From assembly GCA_947650285.1 (NCBI GenBank), contig CANTFL010001383.1, positions 124,001 through 188,000 of the forward strand: 64,000 nucleotides of DNA, given 5' to 3'. Source of the DNA: Hyaloperonospora brassicae. Its lineage: Eukaryota; Oomycota; Peronosporomycetes; Peronosporales; Peronosporaceae. The notes under the pieces were generated by a model. It saw only the letters and a program-made list of their open reading frames with translations. It had not been told where the DNA came from and made no database searches. Every line of letters begins with the position of its first letter. Position 1 is the first letter of the stretch. Below, piece by piece: positions 13,548-25,100 of the stretch. The position numbers and the translations under genes were made by a program.

Positions 13548-16500
13548 GAAGCACTGGGTTCTGTAGTGCCTCAGGGAGGTCAACAGGGCTTAGAATCACA
13601 GAGACATGTGCTTTATGATATAGAGCGTGTTTGTAAGTCAGGGTTGCCCTCGATGAAGCTTTAGTAAACGAATTTTTTAAAACCTTACACAACTGTCATC
13701 AGTTCCGGGGCATCAAGCAATGATGGTCGCCGTCGTTTCTGATGAGATTCAGCCATGTGCTTATGCGCTGAGAGCGCAAGACAGTGAGTATATTTCTGTT
13801 CGTCTGACGACAGAAGCGTGTGTTAAGTCGCCAAAGATTTTTATAAATCTAGGCGTGAAGAGTTTGTACTTTTATAGCAAGGAACGCTCCTTTGTCCTTG
13901 ACTTTAACACAAGTAATTATCTCTTTTTATTGATGGACTGGCTGGAACGTTATGGCCATGGATTGATTGGATGTCGAAGACATTAATCTCAAGTATCACG
14001 ATTCCTAGTGGATATTGGGAGAGTCATGAACCCACCTTTGCTAGTAAACACAAGAGCCATTGGCTCAAGCTACTGCCTGGATTAGCCATTGTGCTAGACA
14101 TCCCTTTTGATAAATTTTAATTGACAGCATACATGCCAATGGCGTAAGTCCTGAGTCAGACTCATCGATTGTAGGAGACGCGGCACCTTTTTAATTGATA
14201 GATGTCAATGGTGATAGTGAATATCCAAATGCTGAAAACATGAATGATCTAGGGCCGATACATTCCAAGCAGAGCTCGCATGATTTGCGTGGAGTGGCTC
14301 GTATAAATCCACTGATTGAAGCGTTTGGGTTGAGAAGCCCTTTACTAGATGTCGGTCAAGACATCAGTATTTGTATAGAGCACGTTATGCTTAGCGATAA
14401 ACGAGGGGACCACTTTCACATCATCTCTATAAGATGTAAGGTTTTGTTTACGAGACGACGAAAACGTCAGATATCGAAATTTGAACCGCAATGCGTCCTT
14501 GTCGTTGCATGGTGATAGTAGTAGTAATACAATTTATACACTTGTCCATGAAGTGACTGGTCACATAGATAGCAGCATTCGCCTGGAGGATTTCCCATCT
14601 TTGGCTGATCGTTTTGGGCTGGACGAAATTCCTGATGTCGAGTTCTAATACGCATAGAATGCTGAAAAGCTATACGAGTTAGGGGTCTTTCGATCTGATA
14701 TTGAAATAAACTCCTCCTCGCTATTGGATGGATCAGTCTTTGAGGATACAAAAGCGACACTTGGTGTGCGTAGTGTATATTTAATCCTTAAGGATGCTAT
14801 GAATTAGTTACATCCTTTGGTAAAGAATTTTTAAGACGTGGTGTGTAACAACCCACCGTCTGTATTACCCTTCGATCGAGGTGTACGTCATGAAATTGAC
14901 TTGGTTTCTAGAACTTATTATTCCGGAACACGGTATTGGCCTTTACCAAAGGATTAGTGCAACTTCATTGACGACTTTTTTCGTATGAAGCACGAGACAG
15001 GAATGGTACGGGTAAGTAATTCTCTTTATTCTATGCTCACATTTTGTGTCAAGAAGGCGAATGGTAAGTGGCGCATTGTTCACGCTTACAATAAGCTACA
15101 TCCAGATATCATACAGATCCAGAAACCAATATCTAGAAAGGCTGTACTTCAGAACGCCATGGTTGGATGTACAATGTATAGCATCTTACTTAGTCGATGG
15201 TTATCACCGATTGCTTAATCGAGAGAGCGATATTCTTTTATCCGCGATCAGCAGTACGAGCGGTACGATTCGGGAGTGGTTTTTAATGCCATTATAGCTG
15301 CCTAATGCCCCAGATACATTCAATCGTCTTGTGATTAAATCGTTCAGACACCAGAGAGAATATGCGTAGCGCTATTTTAATGGCATTTTGTTCATACTCA
15401 TGTATCGAATGGTCAGTGCTACATCGACAATTTTTCCAAAAAAATACGATCAGTGCTTGAGTGCATGCTTACGAATAAGCTGTATGCAAACGTATCCCAT
15501 GCCTCTTTGACGCTGAATAAAATTTTTTCCTTAAATGTTATATTGGTAAGCAAGGCTTACCAACAGATTTGGCTACTAATAGAGCCATAGTTGAACAGAC
15601 GGTTCCGAAGAACCAATACGACTAGTGCAATTGTCTCGGTGTAAGCAACTACTTACATAAGTACAATGCAAACTATGCAGACATGGACAGGCCATTAACC
15701 ACCCTCCTCTAAAAGGATATGGAATGGTGCTGGCCTATCATCGATCATGATTCTTTTAATGCAGTAAAATGAAGTATCCTTCATGCGTTAATCTTGGCTT
15801 CGTCCGATCCCCATCGTCCTTTCAGTGTCGTCGGTGACGCTTCTGATTTTGCCATTGGCTGTATATTTTTGCTTTATGACTTGTATGGTCATAAGTGTGT
15901 TGTCACGTATGATTATCGCCAGCTTAAAGCTGCAACGACAAAATATGCTGCACATGACAAAGGTGTGTTTGAAATGAAGTGTGCTCTCGTCAAATTGAGA
16001 TTACATTTGCTTGGATTCAAGCCTTTTGTCATCTGTACCTATCATGTGAAGTTGCGCACTGTGACTCTGTCGCCTCATCTTCCCCAGCGAATGGCTCTTT
16101 GGCTTTTTTATTTGCCGAACATCAATTAAAAGTAAATTACATACCGGAGAAGCATATCCTCTAAGCCGATGCTGTATCGCGCAGGCCTGACTATGAGTTT
16201 GATCATGTTACGACTCTTTCGTCGTCAGTTACTGACTTAATACGTACGTCTCACGCCAAAGTTGAACACTGTGCATCTCTGATACGTGCTCTCGGAAGCT
16301 AAGAGTTTTACGTCTCAGACAAATCTCTGTCAGCACTCTTACGTGCGCGGCTACAGCGATAATTTACGATCTCTAATTGTTGTGCTACAGCAAGAATGTT
16401 GATAAAATTCCTTGTATTGTTGTCCCTCACAATGACGAGCTGAAGTATCGGATCCTCTATGAAGAACAAGACGCTGTGTTGAGTAGTCACCTCGGTCGTG

Positions 16501-17418
16501 AGAAGACCTATTTGTCTATGAGCAAACCTTATTGGTGAATCAAACTCTACAATCGGGTAAGCACGTATTTGCCCTACGTTTGAAACGTTTCATCGGTTGA
16601 AACCCTCAGTTCACGCGGCGGCACCGCTCGCAAGTTTACTTGTACCCAAGATGTGTTGTTTACCAAAATATTCGTTCAGCGATTCGACTCTTGTGGTCTT
16701 TATTGACCGTCTGGGCAAAAAAGCTCACTTGTCCTCTGATTCCAGCTCTATTGATGTTTAAAATATAGCCATTATGTTTATCGACCGATTAATTCGACAA
16801 CGGTTTGTCTTAAGCAATTTTTTCTGATAGAGGTCCTCCATTTATTAGGAAGTTCTGTAATTTTGTCTTCAAGGTGGTAGGCACACAATTGGACATATCC
16901 ACAGCTGATCACCCGCAGACCGATGGTCAAATGGAGCGAATAAATCGCGTTATCGGTTTCGTCTTATCGCAATATTTGAACTGGTACACCGGAAAGTTTA
17001 ATATCACTGCCCCATATCGATTAATTTGTGTTGAACAACGCTTCCCATGTCTCTACTCTATTTACTCCGTTCTACGCGAACAACCTCACACACCCTCATG
17101 TTCTATTAACGCTACCACGACGTGTTTCAAGGCTTGGTGGGGGAGAGATTGCCGATAGGAAAGCATATATTAGCCCTGATACTATTCACAAATAAGCAAG
17201 CGAGTATTTCGGAACGCGATTGAATGTCTTACGACAGGTGCGCGACGCACAGGCGGATAGACAATATCAACAGAAAGAACAAGCTGATGATAAAGGCAGA
17301 GGTTGTATATAAAGTTTATAGTTCAACTACCAAGTACTACTTAATGCTCAAAATCTACCTACAAATATAATGTCCATCGTCTTTGAGACAAAGTTGCGCC
17401 CGCGCTTCATTGTACCAT

Positions 17419-17757
17419 TCACGGTCGTCGCTTAGAAGGGGCTTGAGTATACGCTAAACCTTTCTTGCAAACTGCGCACACACCCCGTGTTCTACATTGA
17501 CTTGCTGAAGCCGTATCGGGATCCGTCTCACGTAAACTTGGAGGCGCTTGCGCCGCAACATCTGGCCTTGCCATCGGTTGCTGAATCCAAATCAGGATGT
17601 CATGCTGAGTCTCCATCCGGGTTAGAACTAACCCCACCGTCTGAAGACGAGCTTGCACCGCGTCAAGCGCACTCAGAGTCTTACCTAAGGTCTCACGGAA
17701 ACAGTTTGATTCGAGAAGCAGCTTCTCATGCTCCTCCCTCGGTACATCGAGCATCAC
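17419..17757 (-). pseudogene. Remnant of the antisense ORF, still open for 112 codons
   Basis: The minus-strand frame reads REEHEKLLLES, then RETLGKTLSALDA, then IQQPMARPDVAAQAPPS and ETDPDTA. This matches the C-terminal part of the antisense ORF of the intact element ([34 protein letters not shown]). The frame is uninterrupted although the sense pol around it is broken. It has lost the original stop and runs on into former noncoding sequence. No N-terminal part is recognisable upstream. Confidence 0.55.
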
Positions 17758-17825
17758 CGACGCTGCTCGATGAGCAAGGGAACCACTAGTTTCATTAGAG
17801 ACTACTGAAGCGACGTCGTCTTAAT

Positions 17826-17934
17826 GATCAATATCAGTATCTGTTGAGCTGGCGTGGGTACCCGGAGTCGAAGAATTTCAATGAGTTCTCCGACTCCGGG
17901 TACCCACGCCACTTCACCCGATACTTATATTGTG
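17826..17934. repeat. Fold-back duplication inside the decayed chromodomain
   Basis: About 50 bp encoding the chromodomain core (WRGYPES) at 17,826-17,875 are followed at once by an inverted copy at 17,884-17,934, sharing the perfect arm GGCGTGGGTACCCGGAGTCG and its complement. After the inverted copy the element resumes its normal sense order (GGCAGGATTGCCCATACGC). It is therefore a local inverted insertion, as expected from fold-back template switching. Confidence 0.75.
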
Positions 17935-18949
17935 AGATACACTTTTGGCAGGATTGCCCATACGCATTAGTTTTTTTTAAATCGCGGCAAGGGTCATACT
18001 GAGACCCAGAACGCTCCTCATCAATAGTGTTGTGAGCAGGGTGATTCTTGGTCACCACTTTACCGGACCCCTCATCGCCGGCATATCCTGAGCATAGCGA
18101 GTTCTGGATCGCAATTGGCCTCTTCCCCAAAGCATGTCATTATCATACCAAAGAATTCGTTCTGTACGAATATCCGCCACGTCGGCACTTGCTCGTAGAG
18201 CTACCACGATATTGAGGCGTCAAGATCGATACATTCAGCGCAAAAATGAAACATCTTCTTCTGTTTGAGATTCATCTGATAATAGGAGAATGGGCATGCT
18301 CTTTATCGGTGGAATCGGTTCACCCTATGCTTGCGTGTCAAGTCGCGTCTTGTATTGACTTTGAGTTGTCAAATACTGCTTATGGTACTTCTCGCAAAGT
18401 GCCTGTTAATTTGCCTCCTCTTTACAACAACTGCTTTTAATACTGATGGCCCATGTTGCCAATAAACGGCCATTGTTTGACTTATACGTTTTTCCACTCA
18501 GGGTTAAGTGAACATATAGCCACGGTGACTAATAAGAGTATCAGCAAGCTGCGTAAGGCGCTGTGCGCTTTCTACGTGCTGAATGGCCAATTTCTGTTGC
18601 TCATCGAGCGGATTCGGGTTGAAGTCATCGCTCAAACCTGGGATTTAATGCTGCGTCATTATCGCGATGGCTTCCCCACGTTCGGCGAACGTAGTTGATG
18701 CCGTATGAGGCGTTCACTAAGGTAACGCTTATGTGGACAATGTCCTTTCTTTTCCCTAGTATCTCTATCATGGTCCACCTTCTCATCGATACCAAGATAG
18801 GAGGAAAGAGAATGAGACTCATGGGGTGGCGATGACATGGTGTTTTAATGCTTTGAGCAAACCGTGAAGCTAGACGCGCACATACCGTCTTCTTTGTAAA
18901 AAAGAATTAGATTAACGTTTTGTGGTAGCGTCAGTCTAGTGGGAGAGGG

Positions 18950-19428
18950 TGTAACGGGTCGCACGTCGGTAGGTCGCCGACCTTACGTGTGTGGTTTACA
19001 CCAGGGTAGAAGTTACATGAAAAGTGATATTAGAACAACGTATCAGTTGTCGAGGGCTGACTTGCGTCAGCCACTAAAATAAGAAATCTTGTGAGTGGTT
19101 ATTAGGTCGAGCATTGGTGTCTAGATTAAGTACGTTACGTATGAGGTGTTCTTGTAGATAAGACAACTAACGTTCATCTTCCCTTTTGATCCTTATAAGA
19201 CACGTGTTCTCCTATGGCATCTTGAGATAGTTGAGAGTCTAGCAAACGTTTCATGAAGGTAGATACCCTTGAGAATTCTATGCTGCGATTCTTTGAATCG
19301 TTTGGTCCCTTGGACAACGACCGTAATTTCTTTGGGCTTGCTGACTCTCTGAGTCGAGTTTTATATCCAAATTTGCTTGTTGAGCGTGATATTTTTTCTG
19401 ATTTAAGTTGCTGTGCCGCTCTGCCACA
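18950..19428 (+). repeat. 3' LTR of the decayed gypsy element
   Basis: Starts TGTAACGGGTCGCACGTCGG directly after a purine tract and ends GCTCTGCCACA. It aligns along its length with the reverse complement of the intact element's LTR. Two hairpins of the LTR array survive: CGATTC-TTT-GAATCG (19,286-19,300) and GACTC-TCT-GAGTC (19,343-19,355). Confidence 0.82.
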
Positions 19429-20210
19429 AAAATTCTACAACACAACCATACAAGAAATGTTAATGTGCAATATGCATCAGTCGAATCGCCGTAGTATCAC
19501 TTGCCAACAAAAACGGCGCGTGACGGATAGTTCCATTTGGCACGGATTCTGTTTCAGTCTCGCTATCTTTCATGATAGACTATCCGGGTCAGCCACGGCA
19601 ATCTTATATATAGATGGCATGATTAATCATTGTTTTAGCAGCAGTAGGCAAATCGCACTCATCGTCAAGCTTAATGTCTGCAAGCATCTGGATTAGGATA
19701 TTTGAGGCCCCATGACTTAGTTGTATTGCTTGGAAATAGCAAGCGGAAAACGAAAAAAGTTGGTCGCGATCGACTGTAAATGATGCTTATGAAGCTTAGA
19801 GTACCCCACGAACATGCAACGAGACGCATCGACGTCACATTATAATTGTATGACTTCGACACCCGCTCAAGACCTTTCCAGTCACAAACCTGCAAGCGGT
19901 CAAGACAATTTGTACAACTTGGTTCTCGGTTGTGCATAGCCTCCTTGTACGCAGATATAAGAAGTCGATTGATTAAATAAGCAGCGCAGTGTATTGGCAG
20001 CTCTTGCCTACGATGGATGATCGACTGCGTTGTTTATAACTCAGACTAAGAAAATGATAACGTTTACATTGGACATCGCTTGTGCATGATGGCTGACGAT
20101 GCATTGTCGTTTTGTGTTTTCGATAGAATGTGTGAAAGAATGTTCGTCTGTAGTAAACAATCCAGAAGATCTGGATGAAAGCGATAGCACACCCGTGCGT
20201 GCGTGTGAGC
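19429..20210. other. No gene seen
   Basis: Sequence between the two gypsy elements. Only short chance frames occur. It shows no similarity that I can recognise to either element. Confidence 0.5.
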
Positions 20211-20215
20211 TATAT
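20211..20215. repeat. Target-site duplication TATAT (left)
   Basis: TATAT directly precedes the left LTR and is repeated at 28,016-28,020 directly after the right LTR. A 5-bp duplication is the norm for Ty3/gypsy integrases. Confidence 0.9.
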
Positions 20216-20742
20216 TGTAGCGGAGCTACACAGCTCCTTAAGTCAGAGGAAGACTTTACGCTCAATGAGCAACTTTGGTTCAAAGAACCCGACTCAGAGA
20301 GTCAACAGCTCAGAGAGCTTAAAGGTGGTTCAGAGAACCCGACTCAGAGAGTCAACAGCTCAAAGAGCTTACGGTCCCTGTTCCAGGGGGACCAAACGAT
20401 TCAAAGAATCGAACGCACTAAGTGCACAAGGAGTGGCTGCCTTAACAAGGCGTTGCCACTTCCTTACGATCGCAAGACGCCTCAGAGAGGCACGTGTCTT
20501 TTGTTGATCAAAATGGGAACTGAATTTTATTTCTTCATTTAACCTAAAAGAACACCTTAGAACAACGTATTTAACCTGCCCTAAATAACCTCTTAAAAGA
20601 TCTTGCAATCAATTGATGACAGACACCAGTCTTCAACAATTGATACGCTCACTGTGTTCTAATATTACCTTATAGGGTACCCCCCTCTCGTGTGTGCACC
20701 ACACCTATCGTCGGCTACCAGCCGACGTGTAACCCCGTTACA
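20216..20742 (-). repeat. 3' LTR (in element sense)
   Basis: Ends are TGTAGC and CGTTACA on the + strand. In the element sense it begins TGTAACGGGGTTACACG. Its distal half (20,222-20,491) is an array of tiny hairpins. A larger hairpin, CGTCGGCT-ACC-AGCCGACG, lies at 20,709-20,727. The copy is the same as 27,489-28,015 base for base as far as I compared. Confidence 0.95.
20222..20491. repeat. Array of 13 short perfect hairpins in the LTR
   Basis: Most units have the form NNNTC-ARA-GANNN, where the outer bases differ from unit to unit but always pair. They are GGTTC/GAACC (20,277), GACTC/GAGTC (20,291), AGCTC/GAGCT (20,307), GGTTC (20,327), GACTC (20,341), AGCTC (20,357), CGATTC/GAATCG (20,397) and GCCTC/GAGGC (20,479). 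Others are GGAGCT-ACAC-AGCTCC (20,222), GCTC-AAT-GAGC (20,260), GGTCCC...GGGACC (20,373), GCACT-A-AGTGC (20,415) and GCCTT-AAC-AAGGC (20,439). The array repeats at +7,273 in the other LTR. In the transcript it lies in the R/U5 side, so it should be in the RNA leader. Confidence 0.85.
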
Positions 20743-20754
20743 CCCTCCCCCACC
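20743..20754 (-). promoter_or_regulatory. Polypurine tract
   Basis: On the minus strand GGTGGGGGAGGG abuts the LTR start TGTAACGGGG. This is the expected site of plus-strand priming. The decayed element has GTGGGAGAGGG in the same place at about 18,939-18,949. Confidence 0.88.
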
Positions 20755-20849
20755 AGACTGACGTTACCACAAAACGTCAATCGAACTTTTCCTCGAAGAG
20801 GACGGTGTGTGTGCACTCTAACCTCACGGTTTGCAAAACACGAAACACC

Positions 20850-22151
20850 ATGGCATCGCCACCTTACGAGTCCCCGACTCTCTCTTCTTACCTCGGCATT
20901 AATGTGGAAGAGGACTATGGTAGTGATACCGATGTCCGTGGTGAAGAACGGACAATGTCCAACCCACCAGTGCAAGAGGCATCGCCTCATACTGCACCAA
21001 ACCCATTTGCCGAGCGTAGTGAGACCGCCGCGTTAGAAACCCAGCATTATGCAACAGATGCAGGTGAACACATCATCACCAAACGGCTCGATGAGCAACA
21101 AGAGTTGGTAGTCCAACAAGAGGAGAGCGCTCAGCGCCGTATGCAGCTTGCTGCAGACCTTGAGGGTCGTCGTGGCTATCAGTTCACTCCACTCAATGTG
21201 GAAGAGCGTATACGCCAAACGACAGGTCATTCCCTGGCAACGTGGGCCATTGGCGCTGAGCCGACATCTTCTGATGAAGTGGCGAGCCGACAGGCACTTC
21301 GTGAGAGGTACCTGCAACCCCACTTGACGACTCTAAGTCAATACAAGTTGCGACTTGACACGCAAGCACGGGGTGCACCGGTGCCACCGATGAGGGGTAT
21401 ACCCATCCTCTCATTCGCAGACGAATCTCCGGAGGAGGAGGACAACACTTTTGTGCGCTGGGTGCACCGGAAACGTCACCTCAGCAGCATGCTAGCTCTC
21501 AGAGCAAGTGCCAATGTGGCAGATGTTCGTCTCGAACGAAAGCTTCGGTATGACTATGCCAAGCTTAAGGCCAGAGGCCAATTGCGATTTCGCACCCGCT
21601 ATGCTCCGGCTGTGCCGAGGGAAGTGGGAGTTGGTCAAGCGGAACCAAACTACCCACCTGCTTCCACCACTATTGGTGGGAAGCGATATAGGTCGAAGGA
21701 TGACCCCTGCCACGATGTTCAAAAACATCAACGGCGTATGGGCAATCCTGCCGAAGGGGTACCTCAAATTCCCACGAGTTCTCCGACTCCGGGTACCCTC
21801 GCCACTTCACCAGATACTGGTATTGACCCTGACGACGACGTCGTTTCAGGAGTCGTTCCACATGGAATTGGCGGTTCCCTTGCTCATCGAGCAGCGTCGG
21901 AGGTGGTCGGTATACCGAAGGAGGAGCACGAGAAGGTGCTTCTCGAGCTGAGTGGTCTCCGTGAGACGTTGGGTCAGACCCAGAGTGCGTTCGACGCAAT
22001 GCGAGCTCGTTTTCGGGCGTTGGAGTTGGGCCAAGCCCGGATGGAGGCTCAGCTTGACCTCCTGATACGGATTCAGCAACCGATGGCAAAGCCAACCTAC
22101 CCGGCGCAAGCGCCTCCAAGTTCACGTGAGATGGATCCCGATACGGCTTAA
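20850..22151 (+). CDS. Antisense ORF of the gypsy element (433 aa, unknown function)
   Basis: This frame runs opposite to gag-pol. It fills most of the 930-bp gap between the pol stop and the 3' LTR and overlaps the last 480 bp of pol. The ATG at 20,850 has a good context (ACCATGG); an upstream in-frame ATG at 20,805 would add 15 codons. The product is hydrophilic and acidic near the N-terminus ([10 protein letters not shown]), and has two heptad-like stretches likely to form coiled coils: residues about 80-110 (rich in E, Q, R) and the C-terminal 70. I see no signal peptide, membrane segment or catalytic motif. Its last third reads the complement of chromodomain-region codons. A related C-terminal frame survives in the decayed element at 17.4-17.8 kb. 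Some plant LTR elements carry antisense genes; whether this one is expressed is unknown. Confidence 0.6.
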   Translation: MASPPYESPTLSSYLGINVEEDYGSDTDVRGEERTMSNPPVQEASPHTAPNPFAERSETAALETQHYATDAGEHIITKRLDEQQELVVQQEESAQRRMQLAADLEGRRGYQFTPLNVEERIRQTTGHSLATWAIGAEPTSSDEVASRQALRERYLQPHLTTLSQYKLRLDTQARGAPVPPMRGIPILSFADESPEEEDNTFVRWVHRKRHLSSMLALRASANVADVRLERKLRYDYAKLKARGQLRFRTRYAPAVPREVGVGQAEPNYPPASTTIGGKRYRSKDDPCHDVQKHQRRMGNPAEGVPQIPTSSPTPGTLATSPDTGIDPDDDVVSGVVPHGIGGSLAHRAASEVVGIPKEEHEKVLLELSGLRETLGQTQSAFDAMRARFRALELGQARMEAQLDLLIRIQQPMAKPTYPAQAPPSSREMDPDTA

Positions 22152-25100
22152 GCATGCCAACGTAGAACACGGGGTGTGTGCGCAGTTTGCGCGGAAGGTT
22201 GAGCGTATACGCAAGTCCCTTCTTTGCGACGACCGTAAAGGGTCCAATGAAGCGCGGGCGCAACTTCGTCTTGAAGACGGCGGATACTACATTTGTAGGT
22301 AGGTTTTTAGCATTGAGTAGAACTTGGTCTCCGACCTTATAACGTTCAATACAACCTCTGCCTTTGGCATCTGCTTGTTCCTTCTGCTTATCTTGGCTAT
22401 CAGCCAGTGCGTCACGCACATGTCGTAAGACATTCAATCGCGTTGCGAGAAACTCGCTTACCTGTTTTTGAACATTAGCAGGGCTGATATCAGCAAGCCG
22501 ATCGGCAACTCCTCCCCCACCAAGCCCTGAACCACGTAGTGGTAGCGTCAACGGAACGCGAGGGTGTGTGAGACCGTTCACGTAGAACGGGGTGTAGCCG
22601 GTGGAGGCATGCACAGCGTTATTCAACGCAAACTCAACGACAGGGAGCATCGAGCTCCAACGCTTAGGTGTTTCAGCGCAAACACTACGCAAGATGTCAC
22701 CAATGACACGATTAACGCGCTCCGTTTGACCATCGGTCTGCGGATGATCCGCTGTGGACATGTCCAAACGTGTGCCGAGCACCTTGAAGATAGACTTCCA
22801 AAACTTACCAGTGAAGCGGGGATCTCGATCAGAGACAATTGCCAACGGCAGACCGTGTTGTCGAAACACGCGATCGATAAACAGCGTCGCTGTACCTTCA
22901 CCATCAATGGTGTCTGGCACCGCCGCTAAATGAGCCATCTTGCTCAAACGGTCAACAAAGACCACAATACCCGTATTTCCATACGAATCCTTCGGTAAAC
23001 CGAACAGGAAGTCCATACTGATGGACTCCCAACACCCTTTGGGTATAGGCAAACTAGCCAGCGGCGCTGCCGCATGTGGTGAGGGTTTCACCCGTTGACA
23101 CGTTTCACACGAACGTACATAGGTGCTCACCCATTTGTATAGTTTGGGCCACCAATAGCATTGGCTCACAGAGCCGTAGGTCTTTTCACGACCGAGATGA
23201 CCACTCAACGCAGTATCATGTGCCTCATAGAGGATCCGATACTTCAACTCCTCATCATGAGGGACAACGATGCGAGGGGTATCCTCCACATCCGTGCTAT
23301 AGCACAACAGGCCTTGATCGATGGAATATCGATGTAACCTCGCACATAACCGTGCCGACAATTTTATGTCCGAGTCCTTAAACTCCTCGCTCCCTAGAGC
23401 ACGTAGCAGGGCTACACAATGTTCATCCTTGACATACGCCGTGCGGATTAGGTCAGTGACCGGTGACGACAGAGTCGTAACATGAGCAAGCTCATAGTCA
23501 GGCCTGCGTGACAACGCATCCGCCAAAGCATTTTGCTTGCCCGGCTTATACTTCACCTCGAAGTTGTACTCGGCAAAGAAGGAAAGCCAACGAGCCATTC
23601 TCTGAGAGAGGTAAGACGACTGGGTCGCAGTGCGTAGTGACGCATGATCTGTATAGATCACAAACGGCTTAGAGCCAAAAAGATGAACTCTGAATTTGAC
23701 GAGAGCATACTTCATTGCAAGTAGCTCTTTGTCATGAACAGGATAGTTCTTCTCCGCAGCCTTTAGCTGTCGGGACTCAAACGCAATAACGCGTTCCCGC
23801 CCATCATCATCTGTTTGTAACAGAGCGCTGCCTATGGCAAAGTCAGATGCGTCACAGACGACACTGAAAGATCGCTCAGGATCAGGCAAAGCCAATATGG
23901 GCGCATGTAGGAGACTCTCCTTGACTGCTTGAAAAGCATCATGCTCAGTGCTAGTCCAGCACCATTCTACATCCTTTTTAAGGAGATTGGTCAATGGCCG
24001 AGCCATTTCTGCGTAATTCGCACTGTACTTGTGTAAGTAATTGGCGAGACCAAGCCACTTACGTAAGTCCTTTTGGTTCTTTGGAACCGGCCAATCAACT
24101 ATGGCTTTTACCTTGGCGGGATCCGCTCTAAGGCCTTGCTTACCAATAAAGCACCCTAAAAAGGGAATCTCTTCTGCACCAAAAATGCACTTAGACGCGT
24201 TGGCGTACAACTTATTCGTGCGCATGCACTCGAGCACCGCTCGTAAATGGTCGATGTGATTATCCACATCTGACCGACCGTTCATAGCACGACTATGGAC
24301 AAAGATGTCATCAAAGTACGTCTGTGCATAACCTCTGTGAGGTCTAAACAATTGTGTCACAAGACGGTTGAATGTAGCCGGGGCATTTGATAGCCCTTGC
24401 GGCATAACGAGCCACTCCCAGAGCATACCGCTTGGAGTGCTGACCGCTGTCAGCGGAATATCGCTTTCTCGCATGAGAAGCTGGTAATAACCATCGACTA
24501 AGTCGAGCGCACTGTACATTGTACATCCCACCATATTGTTCTGAAGAACATCCTTCCTCGGAATTGGTGTCTGAGCCGGGATGGTGGCCGCATTAAGCTT
24601 ATTGTAAGCATGAACAATGCGCCACTTCCCGTTGGGCTTTTTGACACAGAAAGTCGGTGTGGAATGGGGAGATTTGCTCTCACGAACCATCCCTGCTGCG
24701 TGCTTTGCACGAAAGAAGTCGTCTATGACGTCACACTGTTCCTTGGGCAAAGGCCACTGCCGTGTTACGCAGTATTTAGTTCCAGGAACCAAGTCAATTT
24801 CATGACGCACACCTCTATCAGGAGGTAATACAGACGGTGGGTCGTGACACACCACGTCTTGAAATTCCTTTACCAAAGGATAAAACGGATCAAGAGGATC
24901 CTTAAGGATCGAGGATCCACTACGGGCATCCAATGCCGCCTTTGTGTCCTCAAGGACAGACTCGTCCAATAACGAGGATGAGTTCAACTCAGTATCAGGC
25001 CGAATGACCACTAACTCGGAGAATTCTCCTGCCTGCAAGGCTTGGCTAAATTCGCCGTCAGACATCTCGTCTAGCTCACATATTTTATCCACGGATGGAA

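Larger units (their letters stand above)
13528..18000 (+). pseudogene. Decayed pol (PR, RT, RNase H, IN, chromodomain)
   Basis: Protease C-terminal part is at 13,720-13,986 (NLGVKSLYF; MDWLERYG). RT start is at 14,985-15,220 ([32 protein letters not shown]). RNase H is at 15,794-16,129 ([19 protein letters not shown]). Integrase core is at 16,874-16,990 ([20 protein letters not shown]). The C-terminal region is at 17,487-17,789 ([17 protein letters not shown]) and the chromodomain at about 17,830 (WRGYPES). All lie in the order of the intact pol. Many stops and indels separate the blocks. Confidence 0.85.
11959..19428 (+). mobile_element. Decayed Ty3/gypsy chromovirus, + strand
   Basis: Two related LTRs (11,959-12,435 and 18,950-19,428), both opening with TGTAACGG and ending in CTACA/CCACA, flank decayed gag, protease, RT, RNase H, integrase and chromodomain segments in that order. 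The tract before the 3' LTR (GTGGGAGAGGG) matches the polypurine tract of the intact element at 20.7 kb. Every pol domain aligns with that element but carries stops and indels, so this is an older relative of the same family inserted in the opposite orientation. No matching target duplication is visible (CGATG before, AAAAT after). Confidence 0.88.

Noticed and set aside
11954..19433. Target-site duplication for the decayed gypsy element
   Set aside because: CGATG before and AAAAT after do not match; mutations or a slightly wrong LTR end could explain this, but nothing can be claimed.
20277..20411. TTCnnnGAA cores of the LTR hairpins as heat-shock elements
   Set aside because: Heat-shock elements need GAA/TTC blocks spaced by 2 nt; here the spacing is 3 nt in all units, and half of the units lack TTC.
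20222..20491. LTR hairpin array as a CRISPR array or plain tandem repeat
   Set aside because: There is no constant repeat with unique spacers. The units differ in stem sequence and are joined directly, and the block is part of an LTR.
20369..20608. Short frames within the LTRs (80-150 codons, seen in both copies)
   Set aside because: They repeat because the LTRs are identical, and the hairpin array avoids stops in several frames by chance. No start context or homology.
21033..21414. Sense-strand frames (about 90 codons) between pol and the 3' LTR
   Set aside because: They overlap the longer antisense ORF and carry no recognisable motif. Related frames in the decayed copy (18,246-18,698) are in line with shared ancestry of the DNA, not with coding.
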